From Streptomyces griseoluteus (GTDB lineage: Bacteria > Actinomycetota > Actinomycetes > Streptomycetales > Streptomycetaceae): 64,000 bases of DNA. This document shows, one piece after another, positions 16,902 to 25,287 of this stretch. The DNA lies in NCBI RefSeq assembly GCF_004784465.1, contig NZ_SRRU01000011.1, forward strand, positions 213,339 to 277,338. The letters are read 5' to 3'. The notes under the pieces are model-generated. The model did not search any database. It saw only the letters and a program-made list of their open reading frames with translations, and was not told the origin of the DNA. The stretch's first letter is position 1, and the number at the start of each line of letters is the position of its first letter. The position numbers were made by a program, and so were the translations under genes.

Positions 16902-17783
16902 ATGTACGACAGCCCCCTTGCAGGCCGTACCGTCGTCGTGACCGGGGCCGCGCGCGGCCTGGGTGCGGCCCTGGCCCACGCGTTCGCCGAGCGAGGCGCG
17001 CGGCTCGCGTTGCTCGGCCTGGAAGGGCCGCAGCTGGACGGAGTGGCGGCATCGCTTCCGCCGCCGGTGATCGCCCTGGAGGCCGACATCACCGACTTCG
17101 GCGCCTTGGAGCGCGCGGCGGCGGAGGTACGGGAGCGGCTGGGGCGGCCGTCCGTCGTCGTGGCCAACGCCGGGATCGCCGAGGGCGGACCCTTCGCCGG
17201 GTCCGCCCCCGAGACCTGGCGGCGGGTGATCGACGTCAACCTGGTCGGCAGCGCCCTGACCGCGCGGGCGTTCCTCGCCGATCTGCTGGTCACGTCCGGC
17301 TACTTCCTCCAGGTGGCGTCGCTGGCCGCGTTCGGCACCTCACCGATGATGAGCGCCTACTGCGCGTCCAAGGCGGGTGTCGAGTCGTTCGCCCGCTCCC
17401 TCCAGGCGGAGGTGGCCCACGAGTCCGTCGGCGTGGGCATCGCCTACATCAACTGGACCGACACCGACATGACCCGCGACGCCGACCACCACCCCGTCCT
17501 CCGCGAACTCCGCGCCCACATGCCGGGCCCGGCCCGCAAGGTGTACCCGGCGGAGGTGGTCGCGGAACGCCTGGTCCGTGCGGTGGAACACCGGCGCACG
17601 TCGGTGTACGTACCGGCCTGGCTACGGCTCGCCCAGTGGGGGCGCGCCGTCCTTCCGCCGGTCGTACGGCACGTCTCCAGCCGGACGCTGCCGCGCTTGC
17701 AGGGCGAGCGCGCGCTGCCCCCTACGGGGTTGCTGGGGGCGGGGGGAGTGGCGGACGAAGTGCGGCGGGAAGGGCGGGCCTGA
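16902..17783 (+). CDS. Short-chain dehydrogenase/reductase
   Basis: This 293-residue enzyme has a classical SDR N-terminal Rossmann motif TGAARGLGAALA, NAGIAEGG, and the catalytic Ser-Tyr-Lys set (VASLAAF, YCASKAG). The Arg after TGAA suggests NADP(H). The C-terminal 60 residues (VYVPAWLRLAQWGRAVLPP) form an extension with a weakly hydrophobic helix, as in SDRs that act on lipids near the membrane. The start ATG follows CGGAGG. The substrate is unknown. Confidence 0.87.
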   Translation: MYDSPLAGRTVVVTGAARGLGAALAHAFAERGARLALLGLEGPQLDGVAASLPPPVIALEADITDFGALERAAAEVRERLGRPSVVVANAGIAEGGPFAGSAPETWRRVIDVNLVGSALTARAFLADLLVTSGYFLQVASLAAFGTSPMMSAYCASKAGVESFARSLQAEVAHESVGVGIAYINWTDTDMTRDADHHPVLRELRAHMPGPARKVYPAEVVAERLVRAVEHRRTSVYVPAWLRLAQWGRAVLPPVVRHVSSRTLPRLQGERALPPTGLLGAGGVADEVRREGRA

Positions 17784-17846
17784 GGAGGTGGGCGGTGGTC
17801 GGACAGGCGGTCGCCTCGTCAGCCGGCCGCAGCCCGTGAGACGGAC

Positions 17847-17871
17847 CCGCCGGCCGGCAGGCGGCCGGCGG
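17847..17871. terminator. Bidirectional hairpin between convergent genes
   Basis: Nine-base arms CCGCCGGCC and GGCCGGCGG flank a seven-base loop, with GGA/TCC extending the stem after a one-base bulge. It sits in the 100-bp gap between the convergent SDR and formaldehyde-dehydrogenase-like genes and probably ends both transcripts. Confidence 0.7.
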
Positions 17872-17883
17872 TCCACGGGTACC

Positions 17884-19059
17884 TCAGCCCCGGTGACCGT
17901 TGCCATGTCCGTCCGGATGCAGGACGACCTTGGTCCAGCCCTCGTCACGGGCGTCGAAGTGCTCGTAGCCGGTGGGGGCCTGATCCAGGCCGAGTTCGTG
18001 GCTGACGACGAAGCTCGGCTTCGCCTTCCCGCCGGCGATCAGGTCGCGCAACGCTCGGTTGTACCTCTTGACCGGCGCCTGCCCGGTGCCCATGTGCTGG
18101 CCCTTGAACCACATCAGGCCGAAGTCGATCGGGACCTTGCCGTGCGCCTCCAGCTCGTTCTGGGCCTTCTCGCCGCCGGGGTCCTCGGGCAGGAACACGC
18201 CCACCACGCCGATGTCGCCCGTGAACCTGACCGAGTTGATCAGCCCGTTGAGCGTGAGGCTGGCGTCCTCGTGTCCCTGGGCGTCATGGGCCTGGTAGCC
18301 GACGCACTCACAGCCGTTGTCGGCGCCCAGACCCAGGGTGGCGTCCTTGACGACCTCCGCCGGGTCCTGTTCGGCGGTGTTGACCGGGATGGCCCCGATC
18401 TCCTCCGCCTTGCGCAGCCGGTCGGGCTGGTGATCGACCACCCAGACGCGCCCGGCGCCCTTGAGGAGGGCGGAGTAGGCCGCCATCAGCCCGACGGGAC
18501 CGGACCCGAAGATGACGGTCTGGTCGCCCGGTTTGACGTGGGCCATCTCAGTGGCGTGATACCCGGTGGGGAAGATGTCGGCGAGCATGACGTAGTCGGT
18601 CTGCCGCTCGGCGGCGTCCTCGCCGAGGCGCAGGGCGTTGAAGTCCCCGTAGGGCACGCGCAGCAGCTCCGCCTGGCCGCCCTGGTAGGGACCCATGTCG
18701 GCGAATCCGTAGGCGGCTCCGGCGAGAGCCGGTTCCGGCTGCATGGTCAGGCAGTAGTTGGTGAGTCCTCGCTCGCACTGCTTGCAGAAGCCGCAGGCGA
18801 TGTTGAAGGGCAGCACCACGTACTCGCCGACCTGGACCTTGCGGACCGCCGAGCCGACCTCCACGACCTGGCCCATGTTCTCGTGTCCGAAGGTGCGGCC
18901 GGGCTCGAACGAGGTGCGGCCCTCGTACATGTGGAGATCCGAACCGCAGATGTTGGTAGTGGTGATCTTGACGATGATGTCGCAGGGGTGTTCGATCTTC
19001 GCGTCCGGTACGTCCTTCACCGCTACCGTTCGTGGTCCTTCATATACCGCTGCTTTCAT
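17884..19059 (-). CDS. Zinc alcohol dehydrogenase, glutathione-independent formaldehyde dehydrogenase type
   Basis: This 391-residue MDR enzyme has catalytic-zinc motifs NICGSDLHMYEG and GHENMGQ, a cysteine cluster (CGFCKQCERGLTNYC), the Rossmann segment FGSGPVGLMAAYSA and WVVDHQPDRL. The long insert after residue 240 (CECVGYQAHDAQGHED-ASLTLNGL) and the ADIFPTGYHATEM motif are typical of the dismutating or NAD-linked glutathione-independent formaldehyde dehydrogenases. The ATG at 19059 begins MKAAVYEG. A His/Gly-rich tail (HPDGHGNGHRG) may bind metal. Formaldehyde is the suggested but unproven substrate. Confidence 0.87.
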   Translation of the reverse strand: MKAAVYEGPRTVAVKDVPDAKIEHPCDIIVKITTTNICGSDLHMYEGRTSFEPGRTFGHENMGQVVEVGSAVRKVQVGEYVVLPFNIACGFCKQCERGLTNYCLTMQPEPALAGAAYGFADMGPYQGGQAELLRVPYGDFNALRLGEDAAERQTDYVMLADIFPTGYHATEMAHVKPGDQTVIFGSGPVGLMAAYSALLKGAGRVWVVDHQPDRLRKAEEIGAIPVNTAEQDPAEVVKDATLGLGADNGCECVGYQAHDAQGHEDASLTLNGLINSVRFTGDIGVVGVFLPEDPGGEKAQNELEAHGKVPIDFGLMWFKGQHMGTGQAPVKRYNRALRDLIAGGKAKPSFVVSHELGLDQAPTGYEHFDARDEGWTKVVLHPDGHGNGHRG

Positions 19060-19285
19060 GATGACTTCTCTCGGCCGCGGTACGACCGCGGCACGTCGCT
19101 GCGGGCCGTTCATCCGGATCGGGTGGAACGGCGGTGCCGCCGTGGAGCCGCCAGAGGGAGCTTCGGCGTCCCGGCGGCGTGCCGTCCGGGTCCCCGTCGG
19201 CCTCCGGCGCGAAACAGCCACTCACCGCCCGGTCGGCTGAATTTTCGGGCCCTGCCGACCCGCCGACCGCCGACGAATCTCCGGC

Positions 19286-20407
19286 TCAGGACTTCGACTG
19301 GTCGTCCTCGTCCTGAAGCATGTCCCGACGTTCCTGTTCCCGCTTGGAGAAGGCGGCTGCCCGGATCGCCTCGTCGCTCTCCAGGCCCGATCCCAGCGCG
19401 CCACCCACCGTGGCGATCGAAGCGACGAACCAGGACAGCGTCCAGTAGTCGGTGGCGTCCAGCGGGTTCTGGGTCGTGGTGGAGAAGACCTTGTCGTTGA
19501 GGATGAACAGCGCCCAGACCAAGTTGACGGCCAGCAACCCCACATAACACACGATCACCCCGATACCCACGGTCAAGACGGTCGAGGCGTTGTAGAGGGT
19601 CGTCCTCTTCCTCTCCTCCGGCCGCGCATTCGCCGATCGATGCCACAGTTCCGCGTCCACGATCAGCCAGCCGATCATGATGGCGACGGACCCGACCGTG
19701 GCGATCACGAGGCGGGGGGTGCTCAGGGCCTGCGACAGGCTCCAGACGGTGGAGTTCACGGTGGCCACGGCCCCGGTGGCGAGTGCGGCCGCCAGGGCCT
19801 TGGACAGACCCGGCACCAGGCGCCACGGCCGGTTGGCGCGGACCATGCCGAGAAGCACTCTCAGGTAGCCGCGCGGCCCGCCGACGACGTACCGGAGGTC
19901 GGCGGCCTCTTCCTCGTCGACCGGGCCGGGATGGATGGGGGCGAGACGGCTGACGAAGCGTCCCAGCGGCCGGCTCCGCGGATGTCCATCGGTTCCGGTG
20001 GTCTGCGGGGCGGCCAGGGCGAGGACGGCTTCTTCGACGGCCCGTCTTGCCCTCGTCTGCAGGCGCAGGGCGCCCAGCGTGGGCAGGGAGAGCAGCGCGA
20101 TGCCGTGTTCGTGGCTGAGTTCCACGACGAGTTTGCGCCCGTGGACGTGCAGCGGAAGGTCGGTGATGGCCACGACGATGTCCCAGTCCTCCGTCCTGGC
20201 GCGGTCCATGATCCGGCGTACCAGGGTGGGCGGGTCCTCCGTCCCCGCGGTGAAGGGCTCGCTGACCACGCGGACCTCGAACCGCCGTCCCTGGCCCGCT
20301 TTTTCGGCGAGGCGGTCGGGGAGGGTCCGGGCCAGGCGCCGCGCGATCTCCGTCGGCGCGTCGGGGTCCGCCAGGAGAGCCACGACCGTAACGCCCTGAG
20401 ACGACAC
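19286..20407 (-). CDS. Membrane protein with an N-terminal soluble domain
   Basis: This 373-residue protein starts at a GTG (20407) with AAGGAG eight bases upstream. Residues 1-210 are soluble: VTVVALLADPDAPTEIARRLARTL, DIVVAITDLPLHVHGRK and GIALLSLPTLGAL resemble a peptidase- or nucleoside-binding alpha/beta fold but match no family I can name. Four hydrophobic segments follow (about 195-225, 233-255, 275-305, 325-348). The tail is charged (KREQERRDMLQDEDDQSKS). I do not recognise the function. It lies in tandem downstream of the DUF309 gene, 159 bp away, and upstream of the formaldehyde-dehydrogenase-like gene. Confidence 0.72.
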   Translation of the reverse strand: MSSQGVTVVALLADPDAPTEIARRLARTLPDRLAEKAGQGRRFEVRVVSEPFTAGTEDPPTLVRRIMDRARTEDWDIVVAITDLPLHVHGRKLVVELSHEHGIALLSLPTLGALRLQTRARRAVEEAVLALAAPQTTGTDGHPRSRPLGRFVSRLAPIHPGPVDEEEAADLRYVVGGPRGYLRVLLGMVRANRPWRLVPGLSKALAAALATGAVATVNSTVWSLSQALSTPRLVIATVGSVAIMIGWLIVDAELWHRSANARPEERKRTTLYNASTVLTVGIGVIVCYVGLLAVNLVWALFILNDKVFSTTTQNPLDATDYWTLSWFVASIATVGGALGSGLESDEAIRAAAFSKREQERRDMLQDEDDQSKS

Positions 20408-20566
20408 CCGCGTGACTCCTTCTCGTCGGCTGCCCCGCGATCGCGAGTGCCCCACAGCATGCCCCTGAGGTCACGTAGGCACCACGTGACACGCTGGCCC
20501 CCGTCCGCAGGCTCGGGCGGTCAGGTCGCGAGGGCGAGGTGCGTCCTGCCGGGCCGGCCGCGTCCG

Positions 20567-21082
20567 TCAGCCCCGTCGCAGACGGGGTCCCTCGGCGCCG
20601 GCGTCGATGGGGGTGGAGGTCTGCTCCACCCGCCCGGCGAGGTTCACGGCCCAGGTCGCGAGGCCGGGGAGGTCCAGGTCGTAGGGGTGGGGCCGGTTCT
20701 GCTCGGACCAGGCCGTCACCGCCCCGGCGCCCCGGCGGAGGAGGCGGGGGCCGCCCGTGGTGTTGCCGCGGGCGGAGTGGGTGAGGCCCACGGCGATCTG
20801 GGCGAGGCCGCGCCACAGCTCGCGCTCGGCGGCGGGGCCGGACTTCCAGGCGTCCTCGAACACCTCGTGCGCGTGGAACGGCTTTCCGGCGTCCAGCAGC
20901 TTCTGCGCCTCCGCGACCGTCTCCCCAGGGCTCCGTACGACCCCCTCGGGCTGCCGCTCGACCCCCTCGGACCCGTACGGCAGGGGACGCCCCAGCCCGT
21001 CGCGGGGCCGGGCGTTCCGCGCCCGCCCCTCGGTGTCCCGGTCGCGTCCGCCGATGTCTCCGCCCGTCTCCGCGTCTGTCAT
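20567..21082 (-). CDS. DUF309 family protein
   Basis: This 171-residue protein has a charged, probably disordered first 50 residues, then the DUF309 helical core. FHAHEVFEDAWK carries the conserved His/Glu pair, ELWRGLAQIAVGLTHSARGNTTGG follows, and the next helix is LLRRGAGAV. DUF309 proteins are small all-alpha proteins of unknown biochemical role. The ATG at 21082 (MTDAETGG) is the start; an upstream in-frame start at 21112 is possible. Its start faces tRNA-Pro, about 100 bp away. Confidence 0.85.
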   Translation of the reverse strand: MTDAETGGDIGGRDRDTEGRARNARPRDGLGRPLPYGSEGVERQPEGVVRSPGETVAEAQKLLDAGKPFHAHEVFEDAWKSGPAAERELWRGLAQIAVGLTHSARGNTTGGPRLLRRGAGAVTAWSEQNRPHPYDLDLPGLATWAVNLAGRVEQTSTPIDAGAEGPRLRRG

Positions 21083-21188
21083 GCGGCCGATTCTGCCCCT
21101 CCCCGCCCACAACCCGCTTCGGAGGAGTCCCGTACGTGGGGTAAAGTGCTGTTCGCGCGATCACGCGGGTCACCGCGAGTGAGTGCAT

Positions 21189-21262
<74 letters not shown>

Positions 21263-21282
21263 CTTTACGAAGTCGCAGGTGA

Positions 21283-21314
21283 AGGCCGGTTACGGAGAAA
21301 TCCGCAACCGGCCT
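21283..21314 (+). terminator. Hairpin terminator after tRNA-Pro
   Basis: Arms AGGCCGGTT and AACCGGCCT, with an inner CGGA/TCCG stem and a GAAA tetraloop, form a long near-perfect hairpin 21 bases after the tRNA. The same hairpin recurs at 56946, beyond the partial tRNA copy. Confidence 0.7.
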
Positions 21315-21421
21315 TCCGCTGTTCACGGAAACTGCGGGCGCGGCGGGTCTCCGTCGCCGTCGGGGGGTACTCGGCGCCAGGACGCGCAGGACGACTGCGC
21401 CGGCCCGGACAGGAGGACACC

Positions 21422-21616
21422 ATGGCCGACCTGAGCCCGATCGATCTTCAGAAGGCCCTCAAGGGCGCCGACTACCCCGCCAGCCGTGACGATCTCGTCT
21501 CCGTGGCCCGGAGCAACGGCGCCGACGACAAGGTCGTCGACAAGCTGGAGCACGCCGGGAAGCAACGGTTCGACGGCCCCAACGACGTGCAGAAGGCGGT
21601 CTTCGACAACGGCTGA
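21422..21616 (+). CDS. DUF2795 family small protein
   Basis: This 64-residue soluble protein (MADLSPIDLQKALKGADYPA) has the DUF2795 helical motif: a short N-terminal helix, ADYPASRDDLVSVARSNGADDKVV and LEHAGKQRFDGPNDVQKAV. Members are abundant in Streptomyces, and their function is unknown. AGGAGGACACC gives a strong RBS. Its 3' half may overlap the start region of the next ORF. Confidence 0.85.
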   Translation: MADLSPIDLQKALKGADYPASRDDLVSVARSNGADDKVVDKLEHAGKQRFDGPNDVQKAVFDNG

Positions 21617-22520
21617 CACCGGCCCGCGGCGGGTTCTCGTCACCGGCTGGTTCAGCTTCCTGCACGGGGAGGCGACCGCCGGTGACCTGCTCGCGCTGGA
21701 CCGGGTACGGGAGTTGCTGCGCGGCGCGGCCGTCCCCCACGACGTCGCCTGGAGCCCCGGCTTCCGGCCGGAGGGACCGTCCCTGGACGACACCCGTCCC
21801 GGGGACTACTCCCACCTGCTCTTCGTCTGCGGCCCCGCGCACGGCCCCCAGGTCGAGGATCTGCACCGCCGGTACCCCGACTGCGTCCGGATCGCCGTGG
21901 GGAACTCCGTCCTCGACGCCGAGGACGCCGCCGTGCACGGCTTCCACCATGTCCTCGCACGGGACGCCCCGGACACCGTCCCCACCCTCGACCTGGCCGC
22001 CCGCGCGCCCGGCCCGCCGGCGCGTCCCGTGGTGGGCGTCGTCCTCACGCACGGCCAGCACGAGTACGGCCCCCGCAGGCAGCACGAGCGGGTGGCCGGG
22101 TTCGTCACGCGCTGGCTGAACGGCCGGGACTGCGCCCGTCTCGAACTGGAGACCCGGCTGGACCCGCACGACTGGCGGCTGTGCACGACCTCCGGGCAAC
22201 TGGAGAGCGTGCTGGCGCGCTGCGACCTGGTCGTCACCGACCGGCTGCACGGCCTGGTGCTCGCCCTGCGCGGCGGGGTGCCCGCCCTCGCCGTCGACCC
22301 CGTGGCGGGCGGGGCCAAGGTCACCGCTCAGGCGCGCGCCTGCGGCTGGCCCGCGCTGCTGCCCGCCGAACGGCTCGACACCCCCGCACTGGACTGGTGG
22401 TGGGACTGGTGCCTCACCTCCGGCCGGGCCCTCGCCGAGGGCACCGCCGACGGCTTCCGCCGGGACGGCACGGCGGACAGCGCGGACGGCCTGCTGCGCC
22501 TGCTGGGCGCCTCGCGCTAG
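21486..22520 (+). CDS. Polysaccharide pyruvyl-transferase-like protein with unclear start
   Basis: Homology-like sequence begins near 21630 with RRVLVTGWFSFLHGEATAGD, the usual opening of actinobacterial pyruvyl-transferase-family proteins. It continues with LLFVCGPAHG, IAVGNSV, VVGVVLTHGQHEYG, RCDLVVTDRLHGLVLAL (the conserved DRLHG) and an aromatic WWWDWCL segment. Members may transfer pyruvyl groups to cell-surface glycans. No ATG, GTG or TTG lies just before this opening; the only in-frame upstream start is the GTG at 21486, inside the DUF2795 gene. Initiation at that GTG, use of a rare codon, or a decayed start are all possible. The body of the ORF is intact to its stop. Confidence 0.7.
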   Translation: MTISSPWPGATAPTTRSSTSWSTPGSNGSTAPTTCRRRSSTTADTGPRRVLVTGWFSFLHGEATAGDLLALDRVRELLRGAAVPHDVAWSPGFRPEGPSLDDTRPGDYSHLLFVCGPAHGPQVEDLHRRYPDCVRIAVGNSVLDAEDAAVHGFHHVLARDAPDTVPTLDLAARAPGPPARPVVGVVLTHGQHEYGPRRQHERVAGFVTRWLNGRDCARLELETRLDPHDWRLCTTSGQLESVLARCDLVVTDRLHGLVLALRGGVPALAVDPVAGGAKVTAQARACGWPALLPAERLDTPALDWWWDWCLTSGRALAEGTADGFRRDGTADSADGLLRLLGASR

Positions 22521-22530
22521 CGGGGGCCGG

Positions 22531-23199
22531 TCACGGGTGGAAGCGCCACCGGCCCTCCGAGACGACCTCCACCTTGTCGTCGCGCACGCGGAGCGCCGTG
22601 TCGTCGTCGATGAAGTAGATCGGGAAGTCCGCCCGCGCGACGATGCGATCGGCCCAGGCGTCGTCGCGTTCCGGGAAGTCCGGCGAGTACAGATGGGGCT
22701 TCAGGTACGAGTCGAGCAGGCCGAAGGGCGGGGTCACGGTGGTCGCGCCGAGCAGACGGAGGTCCGCCGTGTCCCCGATGACGTCGGCGGAGTGTCCGGT
22801 GAGATGCCGGCTGAGGATCATCGAGCCGGCGCTCAGCCCCACGTAGACCCGGTCGGTCAGTGCTTCCAGGAAGCCGTCGGCCAGGCCGTTGCCGGTGATG
22901 CTGCGGGCGAGGTGGTAGTGGTTGCCGCCGCCGACGTAGATGACGTCGGCCCGCAGCAGCCGGTCGAGCACCAACCGTCCGGGCAGGCCGTTCAGTTCCA
23001 GGATGTCGAACTCCCGCCAGCCGAGGCCGTGCACGCGGGTCATGTCGGCGAGGAGCCATCCGTGGTCGCCGGACTCGGCCATGGAGGCCGTGGGGACATA
23101 CACGATGTTGGCCGACCCGAACGGCTTTCCCAGCATGTCCCGCAGGGCATCCTTCAGGCTCTCGTTGCGCAGACCGGCCGACGTCAGCAGAAGTTCCAT
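22531..23199 (-). CDS. Peptidase E-like protein (family S51)
   Basis: This 222-residue protein has the S51/type-1 glutamine-amidotransferase-like fold: LLLTSAGLRN at the start, YVPTAS, YVGGGNHYHLARS and VGLSAGSMIL with the nucleophilic Ser, then a late YFIDDDTALRV. S51 enzymes are aspartyl dipeptidases (PepE) or cyanophycinases; the YVPTAS and GLSAGSM context fits dipeptidase E-like proteins. The ATG at 23199 is my start choice; a TTG four codons upstream is possible. It is convergent with the pyruvyl-transferase-like gene. Confidence 0.85.
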   Translation of the reverse strand: MELLLTSAGLRNESLKDALRDMLGKPFGSANIVYVPTASMAESGDHGWLLADMTRVHGLGWREFDILELNGLPGRLVLDRLLRADVIYVGGGNHYHLARSITGNGLADGFLEALTDRVYVGLSAGSMILSRHLTGHSADVIGDTADLRLLGATTVTPPFGLLDSYLKPHLYSPDFPERDDAWADRIVARADFPIYFIDDDTALRVRDDKVEVVSEGRWRFHP

Positions 23200-23293
23200 C
23201 GGCCGAGCCAATCACGCGCGTCGCCCCCGGGCAACGCCGCGCAGGGCCAGGGGAGTCTGGAACTGGGGGCGCAGGGCTGAGCCGTGCGCTCGC

Positions 23294-23668
23294 TCAGGCG
23301 CCGGGGAGGAAGAGGCAGAACAGATGGCCGTGGGGGTCGCGCAGCACGCGGACGTCGTCCTGGGGCTGGTGCTCCTCCACCGTCGCGCCCAGGGCGCACG
23401 CGCGCTCGGTCTCGGCGGCGAGGTCGTCCACCTGGATGTCGAGATGGGCCTGCATCTGCTGCTCGCCGGGGCCGGACGGCCAGGACGGCGGGCGGTGGTC
23501 CTTCTCCAACTGGAAGCTGAGGCCGGGGCGTTCACGCTCCGGGGCCTTGAGCCGGACCCAGTCGGGCTCCCGTTCGACCTCGTCCCAGCCCAAGAGGGCG
23601 CGATAGAAGTCGGCCAGCGCGGGGGGATCGGGGGTGCCGAGCACGAAGGCTGCGAGCAGTGTCGTCAT
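23294..23668 (-). CDS. VOC (glyoxalase/bleomycin-resistance) family protein
   Basis: This 124-residue protein has the paired beta-alpha-beta-beta-beta layout of the vicinal-oxygen-chelate fold: LLAAFVLGTPDPPALADFYRALLGW, LSFQLEKDH, AHLDIQVDDLAAETERACALGATV and a final LRDPHGHLFCLF. Metal-ligand positions (H in AHLDI, acidic residue near the end) are only partly conserved. It may act as a small-molecule-binding or isomerase-like protein; the substrate is unknown. It is monocistronic. Confidence 0.85.
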   Translation of the reverse strand: MTTLLAAFVLGTPDPPALADFYRALLGWDEVEREPDWVRLKAPERERPGLSFQLEKDHRPPSWPSGPGEQQMQAHLDIQVDDLAAETERACALGATVEEHQPQDDVRVLRDPHGHLFCLFLPGA

Positions 23669-23722
23669 GGTCCATCCCTGCCCGCAGCCCGTTTTCGTAC
23701 GCGTCCGGAATTCAATTCGGCG

Positions 23723-24010
23723 TCAGCTTCCGACGTACCAGTGGAATCCGCCATTGTTCGCTGCGACGATCATGAGAATGGCGAAGACCACGAGGTCGAC
23801 GATGCCGAGAATGACGGCCGCCTTCGCCATTCCGCGACCGCCCTTGGCGCCCGACTGCCGCGTTGCGACCATACCGAAGATGATCGCCAGCGGGCCGAGA
23901 ATGACGTTGAGGAAGAAGAAGCCGACAACGCCGCACACCAGGCCCGCGATGGCGAGACCATTGGTCCGCGAACCGGATCGAGCGGCCGGCTGGCCACCGT
24001 AACTGGTCAT
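23723..24010 (-). CDS. DUF4190-like small membrane protein
   Basis: This 95-residue protein has a Gly/Ser-rich cytosolic start (MTSYGGQPAARSGSRTNG) and two hydrophobic hairpin helices (LAIAGLVCGVVGFFFLNVIL and AVILGIVDLVVFAILMIVA) separated by a basic loop (ATRQSGAKGGRG). This is the DUF4190 arrangement found in many actinobacterial membrane proteins of unknown role. The ATG at 24010 is preceded by GGGAG. It faces the hydrolase at 24283 across a 272-bp divergent region in which I saw no further gene. Confidence 0.8.
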   Translation of the reverse strand: MTSYGGQPAARSGSRTNGLAIAGLVCGVVGFFFLNVILGPLAIIFGMVATRQSGAKGGRGMAKAAVILGIVDLVVFAILMIVAANNGGFHWYVGS

Positions 24011-24282
24011 GAGAACTCCCGTTCCATGAATGGGGAATGCCGGGACTTTGTGTGTCTGGACTCCGTGTGCCCAAGGGGAGTTGTGGCATTCCCCAGGAAA
24101 CCGGGGATGAAGCGGAACCCCTGATTCACGACTTTCGTGCCGGGACCGGGACCTTGATCGCTCCACCGCTGCCCGGCGGGGACGATCCGCGCACGCTGCC
24201 GGGCGTTGCGGGAAGGGTGGGCGGAGTTGGCCGACGGGTCTGTGGGGTAGGCGGGGGAGACACCCCGAGGGAGGGCCGCGTC

Positions 24283-25152
24283 GTGTTCGAGGACTTCGAG
24301 ACCAGCCGGGTCCAGGTTGGCGAGGCGTCGATTTTCGTCCGGCACGGAGGGGACGGACCGCCCGTCGTACTCCTGCACGGCCACCCCCGCACCTCCGCGA
24401 CCTGGCACCGCGTCGCCCCGCTCCTCGTCCGGCGCGGGTTCACCGTCGTCTGTCCGGACCTCCGGGGATACGGCCGGTCCACCGGACCGGTGCCCACCGC
24501 CGACCACTCCGGGTACTCCAAGCGTGCCGTCGCCGGTGATGTGGTCGAGGTGATGCGCTCCCTCGGCCATGCCCGGTTCGCGCTCGCCGGGCACGACCGT
24601 GGAAGCAGTGTCGCGCTACGTCTCGCACTTGATCATCCCGACGCGGTCTCGCGGGTGGCGCTGATCGACGGTCTGCCCCTCACCGAGCACCTGTCCCGCA
24701 TCACGACCGAGTTCGCCACGCAGTGGTGGCACTGGTTCTTCTTCGCCCAGCCGGACATCCCCGAGCGGGTCATCAACGCCGATCCGGACAGCTGGTACCA
24801 CGGTGACCCCGAGAGCATGGGGCAGGAGAACCATGACGAGTGGCGCGCGGCCACGAGAAACCCGGACGTGGTGCGGGCGATGCTGGAGGACTACCGGGCC
24901 GGCCTCACCATCGACCCGCGGCACGAGGAGGAGGACCGCGCGGCCGGGACACAGATCCGGTGCCCGGCGCTGATCCTCTGGTCGCTCCGGGACGACATCG
25001 AGGACCTGTACGGGGACCCGGTGAAGATCTGGCGGCAGTGGGCACCGGACGTACGCGGCCACGGCATCGACTCCGGGCATCACGTGGCCGAAGAGGCTCC
25101 GGAAGCGCTCGCGTCTTCCCTTGCGGACTTCTTCGGGGAAGAGCCGTCGTAG
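24283..25152 (+). CDS. Alpha/beta hydrolase, haloacetate-dehalogenase-like
   Basis: This 289-residue protein from the GTG at 24283 (GGGAGGG upstream) has LLHGHPRTSATWHRVAP, DLRGYGRSTG, and GHDRGSSVALRLALDHPD, in which Asp replaces the Ser nucleophile. WWHWFFFAQPDIPE and GHHVAEEAPE complete the fluoroacetate/haloacetate dehalogenase pattern: Asp nucleophile, an Arg pair near HPRT, a Trp/His halide pocket and a catalytic His. Hydrolytic dehalogenation of short haloacids is the predicted reaction, though epoxide hydrolases share the fold. Confidence 0.85.
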   Translation: MFEDFETSRVQVGEASIFVRHGGDGPPVVLLHGHPRTSATWHRVAPLLVRRGFTVVCPDLRGYGRSTGPVPTADHSGYSKRAVAGDVVEVMRSLGHARFALAGHDRGSSVALRLALDHPDAVSRVALIDGLPLTEHLSRITTEFATQWWHWFFFAQPDIPERVINADPDSWYHGDPESMGQENHDEWRAATRNPDVVRAMLEDYRAGLTIDPRHEEEDRAAGTQIRCPALILWSLRDDIEDLYGDPVKIWRQWAPDVRGHGIDSGHHVAEEAPEALASSLADFFGEEPS

Positions 25153-25287
25153 GTCCCCTGGGTGTCCCATCTCTCAGATGCCGATTCCCGAGCCGCCGGC
25201 GCGGTACTCCGCCGTCCCCGGGGTACCGGGTGCTCACCCAGGCGCCGATTCCGGTGATCTGAGCAGGGCCCGGAACACAGGGAGAGC

